From: Candidatus Bruticola papionis
Lineage (GTDB): Bacteria > Vulcanimicrobiota > Xenobia > Xenobiales > Xenobiaceae
Direction of reading: 5' to 3'
DNA: 32,137 nucleotides
Assembly (NCBI GenBank): GCA_002407045.1
Contig: DHKB01000015.1
Coordinates: forward strand, 1 to 32,137
The notes under the pieces were generated by a model. The model ran no database searches. It was not told the DNA's origin and saw only the letters and a list, made by a program, of their open reading frames with translations. The first letter of the stretch is position 1. Every line of letters begins with the position of its first letter. Positions 24,895-32,137 of the stretch are shown here, piece after piece. A program made the translations under genes and the position numbers.

Positions 24895-25956
24895 TTGTCT
24901 GCTTCGGAAATAAATGTTTCGCTATCGGCTTGCCATAAATTGCCACGCACACTCATTTTGGCCGGCGGTGTAGGAGGAGCTCGTCTCGCCCAAGGCTTCT
25001 ACAACTTGTATTATAAAATGGCCTTGTCCGAAAAGTATCTTCCTGCAATTCCAGATACAAACGAACTAGCTCCCGCTTATAGTTCAACCCTACCACTACA
25101 TATTGTGGTCAACACAGGCGACGACCTCGAATGGATGGGATTGAAAGTCTGTCCAGATCTAGATACCAACCTTTATACGCTGGCTGAACTAAATAGTGAA
25201 AAGCAAGGCTGGGGCTTAAAAGGCGATACCTGGTCGGCCCTAGATATGCTTAAACGCTGGCCAGAGAATCCAACTTGGTTCAACGTAGGTGACGCCGATC
25301 TGGCCTTGAGTTTGCAAAGAACTTACTGGCTAGGACAAGGCCTCAACTTAGCTCAGGTAAGTCGCCGCCTTTGTCTTGGTTTGGGGTTGCAACCATGCCT
25401 GTGGCCTATGTCTCTAGAAGAAGTGTCCACTTATGTAAATACTCCTCAAGGAGCTTTACCTTTTCAAGAATATTTTGTTAAAGGCAAAGCTCAGGCCACA
25501 GCTCTCAGTTTTACTTATCGCGGCTTGGCGGCGGCTCAGCCTCTGCCCGGCCTTTTAGATCTTATTTCCGAAGCCGAACTTATAGTGTTGGCTCCTTCCA
25601 ATCCTTTTGTCAGCTTGTTGCCTATTTTAAGTTTGCCAGGCGTAAAGCAAGCAGTCCAAAAAAGCTCGGCTCATAAAATAGCCATTAGTCCTTTGGTAGG
25701 CAGCCGAGCTTTCAAAGGGCCTTTAAGCGCTATGCTCCAAACCGCCGGTTTACCTGTTTCCGTACTGGGATTGGCCCAATTGTACTCTAATCTAGTAGAA
25801 AAATTCTTCCTCGATCCCCAAGACCACTCTTTACAAAAACCACTCATGAATATGCATATTGACACAGTCTTAGCCGATTTAGAACTATCTTCAAAGGCGC
25901 AACGTCTAGCTTTAGCTGCTTTAGTCCTTAAGGAAGTACCTTCCTATGTACGCTAA
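24895..25956 (+). CDS. cofD: CofD-type 2-phospho-L-lactate transferase (F420 biosynthesis)
   Basis: CofD joins a lactate- or PEP-derived guanylyl intermediate to the deazaflavin Fo in coenzyme F420 synthesis. The 353-residue protein has GGVGGAR (24-30), NTGDD (73-77), PDLDTNLYTLA (87-97), GWGLKGDTW (105-113), FNVGDADLA (129-137), LPFQEYFV (188-195), PSNPFVS (234-240) and SPLVGSRAFKGP (265-276), all in CofD order. The PDLDT, GWGLKGDTW and LPFQEYFV segments separate it from the related YvcK/GlmM regulators. An insert of about 20 residues (43-64) and a longer C-terminus explain the extra length. The start is TTG with GGAG 9 bases upstream, 3 bases after the FHA stop. No other F420 genes are in the window. 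Confidence 0.88.
   Translation: MSASEINVSLSACHKLPRTLILAGGVGGARLAQGFYNLYYKMALSEKYLPAIPDTNELAPAYSSTLPLHIVVNTGDDLEWMGLKVCPDLDTNLYTLAELNSEKQGWGLKGDTWSALDMLKRWPENPTWFNVGDADLALSLQRTYWLGQGLNLAQVSRRLCLGLGLQPCLWPMSLEEVSTYVNTPQGALPFQEYFVKGKAQATALSFTYRGLAAAQPLPGLLDLISEAELIVLAPSNPFVSLLPILSLPGVKQAVQKSSAHKIAISPLVGSRAFKGPLSAMLQTAGLPVSVLGLAQLYSNLVEKFFLDPQDHSLQKPLMNMHIDTVLADLELSSKAQRLALAALVLKEVPSYVR
25931..25945 (+). promoter_or_regulatory. Hairpin over the yfhO-like gene's ribosome-binding site
   Basis: AGGAAG (25931-25936), loop TAC, CTTCCT (25940-25945) is a perfect 6-pair stem that contains the only Shine-Dalgarno-like motif and abuts the ATG at 25946. It lies within the last codons of cofD, so ribosomes finishing cofD would open it. 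Confidence 0.6.
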
Positions 25957-28333
25957 ACTTAAACCATATTTACTCGAATACGGACTGGCTTTGCTAATTT
26001 CACTAGCAGCCTCCACTTTGCTATTTGCCCCAGCTTGGCTGACTTCAAGCCTCATCTATGCTGGAGACTACACCGGTTCCGATTTATTGGACATGAACTT
26101 GCCTTTGCGTTTTTTGGCCGCTCAAGCTGTCAAAGAGGGCAGTTTGCCTTTTTGGAGTCCACAAATTGGTTGCGGTTTTCCGCTTCTAGCTGAAGGCCAA
26201 GCTGGAGTATTTTACCCTACTACTCTGCCTCTTTTTTGTCTTTTTTCCGTCGCTTGGGCCTCTAATTTTAGTATTATTTCCGCGCTAGCCTGGGCTTCTT
26301 TTGGTGGCTACGTGCTAGGAAGAATCCACGGTCTTTCTCGCTCAGCTAGCGCTTTAACGGCTTTAACTGTGGCTTTTAGTCCTATTCTTGTTTTTAGGCT
26401 CAAGCACTTAAATATGCTCCAGGCCGCCGTTTGGTTACCGCTCTCTTTTAGCGCCGTCAAACTTATTTGCACCTATGCTCCCCCAGCTAAAAGCTCAGCT
26501 TCCAACACCCTTGATACAGAAATCTTTCCAGCTTCTGTAGCTTACCGAAGTGGCCTTATACTTTTAGCTTTATGCTGGAGTATGCAAATTTTGGCTGGCC
26601 ATCCTCACGCGACTTGTGTTTGCGGCCTGGGCACTTTAACTTACGCTTGCTTGCTCTGGCTTAAACGCCTAAATGACACGCGCCGGAACTTCTTACAAAA
26701 CTCTTGGCCCATAGCCAAAGCCTTGCTTTTGAGCGCTTTAATTAGCGTAGCTCTCAGCGGCTTGCAGCTTTTACCCACCGCCGAATTGGCCTCTCAATCT
26801 AGCCGCGGCCATATTTACAGCTGGGATTCACTCAAACTGTTTCCCTTCACGTGGGAGCATTTTAAGCTCTTTTTAGACCCTTTTATGCTAGGCAATCCGG
26901 CCGCTGTTTCTACAGCTTCCGAATTAAAGCGCAACGTTATGATTGACGGCGTTTTCTGGGAGTCTATGCCCTATCTGGGGTGGGCGGCGCTTCTCTTTAT
27001 GCCTTATGCCTTATGGCGGCGCCGCCATTTTCCCTGGGAAATAGGTGTAGCTACTATCATTCTCTTAGTGTTGGCTATGGGCCCTCAGGGATATTTATAC
27101 TGGCTGCCCTGGAAACTGTGTCCCGGTTTTAGTCTTTTTCGCTTTCCGGCGCGTTTTTTAATGCCTTTTGGTACTATGGCCGCTCTGTGGCTAGGTTGTG
27201 GTTTTGAAGCCTTGCTGAGCGATTGGCCTAAAAAATGGCCCTCACATAGTCAGAACCTAGCTTCAGTAGCACTATTAGTTGCGGTTTGGATCAATTTTTA
27301 TTGGACGACCAATGCTTACGTAACTTATTTGCCAACTTCTATTTTTGAGCGCCCCCTCACAGCTGACATGTGCGCTCAAGCTTCCCGTTTGGCCACACCT
27401 ACAGTGCAAAACCACTGGGCTTCTCTAGTGCAAAAGAAAGGCTGGAAAAATTGTCAAGCGACCATAATTTCTCTTTTTCACTCTTTAGCTCCCGATTCAG
27501 CAGTATTTTGGGGCATTAAGCAAAACATTAACCGCACTATTTTCGAAGGTGGCATGTGTCTAACAGATTATGACGCCTTACAAAATGACTCTGTCAGCTC
27601 TCTAGGCTTTGGCCAAAAAGATGGGCAAAAGCTTATTCGTCTAGATAGCAAAAGTAGGTTGCTCTACAAGCTACAAAATGTCAGCCACATCTTAGCTTTT
27701 GAAAAAGTGGTTGAGGCCGACTTAACTCTCTATGAAACAATAGGAGAGACAGAGTTGCCAGGTTTAGCCGATCCTTTACGCATATATAAGATAAATGATC
27801 CCAAGCCACGCGCTTATCTGGCTTCTGCATACGTAAAAGGCCTACCAGCTATGCCAACTTATGCTTTTTTAGCTGAATACGGGCAAGAAATAGAATATGG
27901 CGATTTCGCAGCTTTACATGAAGAGAGCGAACGTCGTCCTCAATTTTATGATATTTCTCCACAAACGAACCAAAACCGAGCTAAAATGGTTCCTTTGCAA
28001 GATAGTGAATATTGCCACGTAATAAAAAATAAGCCCTTAGAGCTTAAGTTGGATGTAAACACTGCTCAAGAGAGGGCCTTACTTTTTACGGAAAATCGCT
28101 ATCCAGCCTGGCAAGCTGAGCTTGACGGAAAAGAATTGCCAATATTTAGAGCCAATTTGGCTTTTATGGGATGCGTAATACCGCCAGGCCACCACACGGT
28201 GGAATTTAGGTTTGTGCCCAAAACTTTTTATTGGGGCTGCCTAGCTAGCTTAGTAGGCTTACTTCTGTTGGCTTGGCAAGTAAGCAGCTTTTGGCGCTTC
28301 AGAGGCTCACTCCCGCCAGCTAGCTCCAAGTAA
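25946..28333 (+). CDS. YfhO-family polytopic membrane protein
   Basis: The 795-residue protein has about eleven membrane helices, then an extracytoplasmic C-terminal domain and a last helix near 750-775. Family signs are the periplasmic loop GDYTGSDLLDMNLPLRF, then SLPFWSPQIGCGFPLLAEGQ and GVFYPTTLPL near residues 65-95, and the late ENRYPAWQAELDGK plus PPGHHTVEFRFVP segments. YfhO-type proteins resemble GT-C glycosyltransferases; in Firmicutes members act in glycosylation of teichoic acids. The sugar and acceptor here are unknown. The gene overlaps cofD by 11 bases. Confidence 0.88.
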   Translation: MYAKLKPYLLEYGLALLISLAASTLLFAPAWLTSSLIYAGDYTGSDLLDMNLPLRFLAAQAVKEGSLPFWSPQIGCGFPLLAEGQAGVFYPTTLPLFCLFSVAWASNFSIISALAWASFGGYVLGRIHGLSRSASALTALTVAFSPILVFRLKHLNMLQAAVWLPLSFSAVKLICTYAPPAKSSASNTLDTEIFPASVAYRSGLILLALCWSMQILAGHPHATCVCGLGTLTYACLLWLKRLNDTRRNFLQNSWPIAKALLLSALISVALSGLQLLPTAELASQSSRGHIYSWDSLKLFPFTWEHFKLFLDPFMLGNPAAVSTASELKRNVMIDGVFWESMPYLGWAALLFMPYALWRRRHFPWEIGVATIILLVLAMGPQGYLYWLPWKLCPGFSLFRFPARFLMPFGTMAALWLGCGFEALLSDWPKKWPSHSQNLASVALLVAVWINFYWTTNAYVTYLPTSIFERPLTADMCAQASRLATPTVQNHWASLVQKKGWKNCQATIISLFHSLAPDSAVFWGIKQNINRTIFEGGMCLTDYDALQNDSVSSLGFGQKDGQKLIRLDSKSRLLYKLQNVSHILAFEKVVEADLTLYETIGETELPGLADPLRIYKINDPKPRAYLASAYVKGLPAMPTYAFLAEYGQEIEYGDFAALHEESERRPQFYDISPQTNQNRAKMVPLQDSEYCHVIKNKPLELKLDVNTAQERALLFTENRYPAWQAELDGKELPIFRANLAFMGCVIPPGHHTVEFRFVPKTFYWGCLASLVGLLLLAWQVSSFWRFRGSLPPASSK

Positions 28334-28343
28334 TTTTTTTGTC

Positions 28344-28388
28344 AAAGCAGCCCAATTTTCTGCGAGTTGTGGCTGTTTTTTGTTTTTA
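28344..28388 (+). terminator. Intrinsic terminator of the kinase-cofD-yfhO operon
   Basis: AAAGCAGCC (28344-28352) pairs with GGCTGTTTT (28371-28379; one G-U pair), with the T run continuing into TGTTTTT. It begins 10 bases after the yfhO-like stop. Confidence 0.8.
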
Positions 28389-28408
28389 CTCGCTAGCTGT
28401 AGCTAATC

Positions 28409-28437
28409 TTTACAGCCCTTTTGTTTATTAGTATCAT
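28409..28437 (+). promoter_or_regulatory. Sigma70-type promoter of the TPR membrane protein gene
   Basis: TTTACA (28409-28414) and TATCAT (28432-28437) are separated by 17 bases, each matching consensus at 5 of 6 positions. Transcription would start near 28444, giving a leader of about 36 bases. Confidence 0.65.
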
Positions 28438-28479
28438 AGGGGCGATATATTTTTTGCCGCTGTTATTTTAATTTTATTT

Positions 28480-30363
28480 ATGAAAATTATCTTTATTGCA
28501 CTTGCTATTATAGCTATTGGTATCGTTTTATTTTTTGCCTGGATCTACTTAAAGGTATGGATTAGACGGCGCATCAATTATGTTTTCAGCGATTTAGTTA
28601 AAGAAGGCGATTTGGAACAAGCCCAAAGTTGCTTTCAACGTACTTTAGAAGCAGCCCCACTCTTTTTAGCTTATAATCAAACTTTAGTCTGCGCAGCTAT
28701 CAATCTCGACGAAGTCGATTCGGCTCAAAGTGTGCGCAATTTACGCTCTTTTTTCGATAAAGTTGCCGACTTTTATTTGAAACGCCAACCTCAATCCCAC
28801 TTTGCCAATATCTTCGCTGCGGGCATTAAAAAGCGCAGCAATCCGCAATTGGCTAAACAATGCATAAAAAGGGCTATGCGCCGTAATCCTTCCTGGCAAT
28901 TATGCAGTATTGGATGCATGGTGACCCGCGATTTTGATGTTTGCTCCTCAGCTTTAATGGGACGTGAAGCCTTGATAAAAATGCCCGTTATTGCCAAATA
29001 TGCCGATGCCAGAGTAAGCGCTTCCATTTCCTTAGCCAAAACATTGGAAATTGTCGGTACTAGTAGAGCTGCAGCTCTGTGCTTACATCAATGCGCCAAA
29101 GAGACCAAAGATTACGATTTGCAACGCTATACAGAAGTAGATTTAACCTATGGCCTGGCCTATTTCGAGCAATCTTTAGGAAAAGGCGTAGCAGCGGCAG
29201 AGTTACTGGCCCAAATAAATGAAGTAGATATTTACACTCCCTATCTAGTACTGGAAGCCTCTTTATTTTACTTGGCCAACCATAAAGCCATCAAAGCGTT
29301 GCAATGCCTAAGCGAACTTAGCAAGCAAGCTGAAAAAGATTTGCCTTTATGGTATACAGACGGCGTTAAAGCTTACATAAGCGTAATTTCGTATATTACA
29401 AGCTTATATGAACAGAATAAGCTTGAGCCAGATCCTGACATTTTAGATCTGCACTTAAAAAATTTGAAAGACGCCGCCAATGCCTACCACAACATAAAAT
29501 ATATGCAAATTTTGGCTGCTGACGCTTGCTTGTGTGCCAACCAAAAGCGTCAGGCTCTGCTCTATCTGGAAAGAGCAGAAAAGCTTCCTTGGCAACCTAT
29601 TGAAGAAATTGACGAAATTTCCGGCAGTGAAATTGAAAATGACAGCTCCCAATCGACTTTGGCCGGTCTAATCATGAGCCTGTCTATCCTCACTTTGTCC
29701 AGCTTTGCAACTACAGACAGAGCCCTTTGGCAATTGTACATGGATTTAGATCAAGCCGACGACGCCTTAGCTTTAGCCAAACGCACTATTCGTCAAGAAG
29801 CTTACGATTCTGCTTTGGAAGAAGCTTGGTGGCATTTTAAGGCTTACTTGGCTTCTGAAAAGTTAAATAAACACAAAGACGCCAAAGATTATCTGGATCA
29901 GGCTTCTAAATATTTAACTGAATATGAGCAAGACAATCACATACAAGGAATGCCTACTCCTATAGATCAGCTATTTGATACTTTAGCTGAACCGCGCAGC
30001 TTTGGCTCAGTAGATTATCATTTGTTAAAAGCTGAAATGGCTCTTTTGCAACCAGAAAAAGAGCAAGAAAGTTACACTTTGGCACTTATGGCCATCTTGT
30101 TCATTATGCGAGAGCATCCGCATCATTTATCTGTTCTGCGTTTCTTAGGCGAACTTATCGTAAAAGAAGGGCCCTCAGTCAGTGCCAATTTAGTGCTCAA
30201 TAATCTGAAAGAGTGCTACACCACTATAGACGATTTACATTTGATGCACCGTTTGCAAGAGCTTCGTCTGCTTTCTGAAACTCAAGCTAAACCAGATATG
30301 TCGTCTTCAACCGAACCCAATGTTCCCACGCACGAATCACCAACAGAGCAAACAGTTGACTAA
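28480..30363 (+). CDS. Membrane-anchored TPR-like repeat protein
   Basis: The 627-residue protein has one N-terminal membrane helix (about 2-25) followed by basic residues, so the rest should lie in the cytoplasm. Residues about 38 to 590 form helical repeats of TPR/Sel1 character, for example GDLEQAQSCFQRTLEAAP at 44-61 and the KRQALLYLERAEKLP stretch near 355. The end is Ser/Thr/Pro/Glu-rich. No enzyme motif is seen. The layout resembles heme-biosynthesis-type HemY or assembly-factor proteins, but I have no specific match. The AT-rich leader has no Shine-Dalgarno sequence before the ATG, unlike most genes here. It has its own promoter and a strong terminator, so it is monocistronic. Confidence 0.8.
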   Translation: MKIIFIALAIIAIGIVLFFAWIYLKVWIRRRINYVFSDLVKEGDLEQAQSCFQRTLEAAPLFLAYNQTLVCAAINLDEVDSAQSVRNLRSFFDKVADFYLKRQPQSHFANIFAAGIKKRSNPQLAKQCIKRAMRRNPSWQLCSIGCMVTRDFDVCSSALMGREALIKMPVIAKYADARVSASISLAKTLEIVGTSRAAALCLHQCAKETKDYDLQRYTEVDLTYGLAYFEQSLGKGVAAAELLAQINEVDIYTPYLVLEASLFYLANHKAIKALQCLSELSKQAEKDLPLWYTDGVKAYISVISYITSLYEQNKLEPDPDILDLHLKNLKDAANAYHNIKYMQILAADACLCANQKRQALLYLERAEKLPWQPIEEIDEISGSEIENDSSQSTLAGLIMSLSILTLSSFATTDRALWQLYMDLDQADDALALAKRTIRQEAYDSALEEAWWHFKAYLASEKLNKHKDAKDYLDQASKYLTEYEQDNHIQGMPTPIDQLFDTLAEPRSFGSVDYHLLKAEMALLQPEKEQESYTLALMAILFIMREHPHHLSVLRFLGELIVKEGPSVSANLVLNNLKECYTTIDDLHLMHRLQELRLLSETQAKPDMSSSTEPNVPTHESPTEQTVD

Positions 30364-30365
30364 AT

Positions 30366-30404
30366 AAAAATTGCCGCAGTCAAAAAAAATCTGCGGCAAT
30401 TTTT
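30366..30404. terminator. Strong symmetric terminator
   Basis: AAAAATTGCCGCAG (30366-30379) and CTGCGGCAATTTTT (30391-30404) form a perfect 14-pair stem with an A-rich 11-base loop. It begins 3 bases after the TPR gene stop, and its A/T flanks would let it work in both directions. Confidence 0.92.
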
Positions 30405-30414
30405 GTTTTACCCC

Positions 30415-30443
30415 TTGCCAAAAGTATAGTATCTATGTATAAT
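30415..30443 (+). promoter_or_regulatory. Promoter of tRNA-Gln
   Basis: TTGCCA (30415-30420), a 17-base spacer and a perfect TATAAT (30438-30443) lie 14 bases before the tRNA 5' end. Confidence 0.85.
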
Positions 30444-30457
30444 CACGCACGTAATAT

Positions 30458-30533
<76 letters not shown>

Positions 30534-30535
30534 AT

Positions 30536-30575
30536 AAGCCCTAATGTTCCTTTTCGGAGCGTGAGGGCTTTTTTT
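30536..30575 (+). terminator. Intrinsic terminator after tRNA-Gln
   Basis: AAGCCCT (30536-30542) pairs with AGGGCTT (30564-30570), followed by a run of T. It begins 2 bases after the CCA end. Confidence 0.88.
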
Positions 30576-30638
30576 GTTTGCTAATTTTTTTGCTTCAATT
30601 GAGAAACAAAAACGTAAATATTCTCTTTAGATTAGCTT

Positions 30639-30716
30639 GGAGGAAGTCGCTGACTTCTCCACAAAAGACGAGAACCGATTTTTCTTTAAATACCAAAGTA
30701 TATCTCCTTTGGAGGT
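30639..30716 (+). promoter_or_regulatory. Structured leader covering the ribosome-binding site of the secreted CuAO-N protein
   Basis: GGA-G-GAAGTC (30639-30648) pairs with GACTTCTCC (30652-30660) around GCT. Next to the start, ATCTCC-TTT-GGAGGT (30702-30716) can hide the Shine-Dalgarno GGAGG. An alternative stem, CCAAAG (30693-30698) with CTTTGG (30707-30712), competes with it. The two later hairpins cannot form together. I could not place the promoter. Confidence 0.45.
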
Positions 30717-30720
30717 TTTT

Positions 30721-32137
30721 ATGAACAAATTCTCCCATGCCTTAGCTGCCGCAGCCATTTCTTTAGCTTTCGCCTGCCCCGCTTTGGCCTCTACTCCGGA
30801 CGATTTTATCAGTGTCTCCGTAAATGGCGAAGTTCTCTATTTAGACCAGGCTCCCGTGCTCAAAGATGGCACCACCTTAGTGCCTATGCGCGGTATTTTT
30901 GAAGCCTTGGGCGCTCGCATCAAGTGGGACGCTCCCACCCGTACTGTTTTTGCTAATACCGCTTCCGAAGAAGCCTTAGCTGCTAATCCTCAGACCCCAA
31001 ATACAGCAGTATCTCTTACCATCAACGCTCCAGAAGCTACAGTAAACGATCAAAAAGTTAAGCTTTTAGCTCCCGCTCAGATTATTGCTGGCAATACTAT
31101 GGTGCCTTTGCGTTTTGTAGGCGAGGCTTTAGGTGCCAACGTCAAGTGGGACGGTCAGCACCGCTTAATCCGTGTTTTATCCGATAAAGCCAAACTTAGT
31201 ATTGCCGAAAACAAAGCCGACGGATCTATCGTTAAGATTACCGCCCCTGACAACCAAGTGACTTATATGTATATTAAGCATGAAGCCGACGCCCCCAGCA
31301 CTTGGGACTTGGCAGGTTTGAAGCGCCTCCAAGTGGGCGGCCAGGCTGGCGTAGTCAAAGTATTGGACGAAGCCTTGGCTAGTTCTGCTTATACTCGTAC
31401 TTTAGACAATTACACTACCGCCGAATACACCACCGAGCAGCGCTTGGAAATACTGAAGCAGCTTGGTATTGATACAGCAGACATCAACAAAGTAGCTATC
31501 AGCTTAATCACCAACTATATTCAGAACCGCAAACAGAACTTACAATTGGTAGCTTTGCTCGGTGTTATTTGCAGTAATAAAGATCTGGTTTTGGATGATG
31601 AAGTCAGAGGTCAGGTTATGGCCTTCTTAGTCAACAAATTGCAAAACGGCGATCCTAAGCTCGATTCCAACAGCAATAACGTCTTGAAACGTCAATGTTT
31701 GCTTTCTTTAGCTTTGGCTCGCAAAGTTAGCCCCGAAGCTTTACGCGCTGTAGTTAAATTTTATGAGACAGAAACTAACAACTATTGCTTGAGCCCTATG
31801 GCTTTCTTCTTCCTCAATCACGCCAGCGACATTAAAGCTCTCAGTGACGGACAAGATTTACTCGACCGCGTAAGTGCAGTCAACTCTATGTATACAAAAC
31901 AAGTAGCCGAAGCTGTTACCAAAGGCTTAACTCGCCAGGCCGACAGTCTTAAACCCATCGTGCCCGTTTCTTCTGCTGCCGCTCCTCTTAAAGCCGAAGA
32001 ACTTGAAGCTATCGGTGGACAGTCTGCTGTTCCTGCCCAGACTGCTGCTCCTGCTCAGTCTGCCGCTCCTGCTCAGACCGCTGCTCCCGCTCAGTCTGTC
32101 GCTCCTGCTCAGTCTGCCGCTCCCGCTCAGTCTGCTG
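30721..32137 (+). CDS. Secreted protein with two copper-amine-oxidase-N-type domains and an AAPAQ repeat tail (3' end outside window)
   Basis: There are 472 codons, open at the right edge. The ATG at 30721 has GGAGG 5 bases upstream. Residues 1-23 are a signal peptide with an ALA|S cleavage site. Two domains of the PF07833 (copper amine oxidase N-terminal) type follow at about 29-80 and 97-153, with the marks TLVPMRGIFEALGARIKWD and TMVPLRFVGEALGANVKWD. Despite the name, these domains are found in many cell-surface proteins without oxidase activity, and no oxidase domain is seen here. Residues about 190-425 are mostly helical and unassigned. From residue 435 the sequence is a six-residue repeat, S/T-A-A-P-A-Q, which may span or reach the cell wall. 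It is probably exported and surface- or envelope-associated. Confidence 0.88.
   Translation, partial: MNKFSHALAAAAISLAFACPALASTPDDFISVSVNGEVLYLDQAPVLKDGTTLVPMRGIFEALGARIKWDAPTRTVFANTASEEALAANPQTPNTAVSLTINAPEATVNDQKVKLLAPAQIIAGNTMVPLRFVGEALGANVKWDGQHRLIRVLSDKAKLSIAENKADGSIVKITAPDNQVTYMYIKHEADAPSTWDLAGLKRLQVGGQAGVVKVLDEALASSAYTRTLDNYTTAEYTTEQRLEILKQLGIDTADINKVAISLITNYIQNRKQNLQLVALLGVICSNKDLVLDDEVRGQVMAFLVNKLQNGDPKLDSNSNNVLKRQCLLSLALARKVSPEALRAVVKFYETETNNYCLSPMAFFFLNHASDIKALSDGQDLLDRVSAVNSMYTKQVAEAVTKGLTRQADSLKPIVPVSSAAAPLKAEELEAIGGQSAVPAQTAAPAQSAAPAQTAAPAQSVAPAQSAAPAQSA
32023..32137 (+). repeat. 18-bp tandem repeat inside the coding region
   Basis: Six full units of 18 bases (starting 32023, 32041, 32059, 32077, 32095 and 32113) and part of a seventh encode SAAPAQ or TAAPAQ, with Val variants. 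Differences between units are mostly silent third-base changes, plus T/S swaps. The array continues past the window edge, so its length is unknown. Confidence 0.93.

Noticed and set aside
30721..31180. Copper amine oxidase enzyme
   Set aside because: Only the N-terminal-type domains are seen; no catalytic oxidase domain or topaquinone motif is present in the visible part.

Overview
This window comes from a bacterium of moderate GC content that I cannot place in a genus. It encodes SmpB, dephospho-CoA kinase, a four-domain S1 protein, a CCA-encoded tRNA-Gln, Hanks-type kinases, an FHA protein, copper-amine-oxidase-N-type domains, a GldA/GldF/GldG-like ABC cluster and a CofD-type F420 enzyme. 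That mix suits an uncultivated, candidate-phylum-like lineage, but this is inference from gene content only. There are no insertion sequences, phage genes or CRISPR arrays.

Layout. About 1-20034 is read on the minus strand and about 20465-32137 on the plus strand, diverging from one gap near 20.2 kb. From the left, the minus strand holds the N-terminal 2298 codons of a giant TPR protein that runs off the left edge. Next come smpB, a lytic transglycosylase and coaE, which overlap one another, then a ribosomal protein S1-like gene, a doubtful small ORF, and a 905-residue DNA polymerase I homologue. Beyond these is a compact operon of ABC ATPase, ABC-2 permease, GldG-like protein, DUF4340-like protein and MgtE. 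The plus strand holds a membrane-anchored pseudokinase, a receptor-like Ser/Thr kinase, a membrane FHA protein, cofD and a YfhO-like membrane protein. A separately promoted TPR membrane protein, a tRNA-Gln with its own promoter and terminator, and a secreted protein with CuAO-N domains and an 18-bp coding repeat (cut by the right edge) follow.

Most striking is the polymerase. It is a full-length, uninterrupted PolA-family protein in which the catalytic residues of polymerase motifs A, B and C are all replaced, and several 5'-nuclease metal ligands are missing. The fold landmarks remain, so it looks like a selected pseudoenzyme rather than a decaying gene. Its leader also carries an exact 12-base match, in anti-Shine-Dalgarno orientation, to the 3' end of 16S rRNA.

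The second cluster of interest is the signalling set: pseudokinase, then a transmembrane kinase with a large unassigned extracytoplasmic domain, then a membrane FHA reader. It is packed against cofD and yfhO. The cofD-yfhO junction has a hairpin over the yfhO ribosome-binding site, which points to translational coupling.
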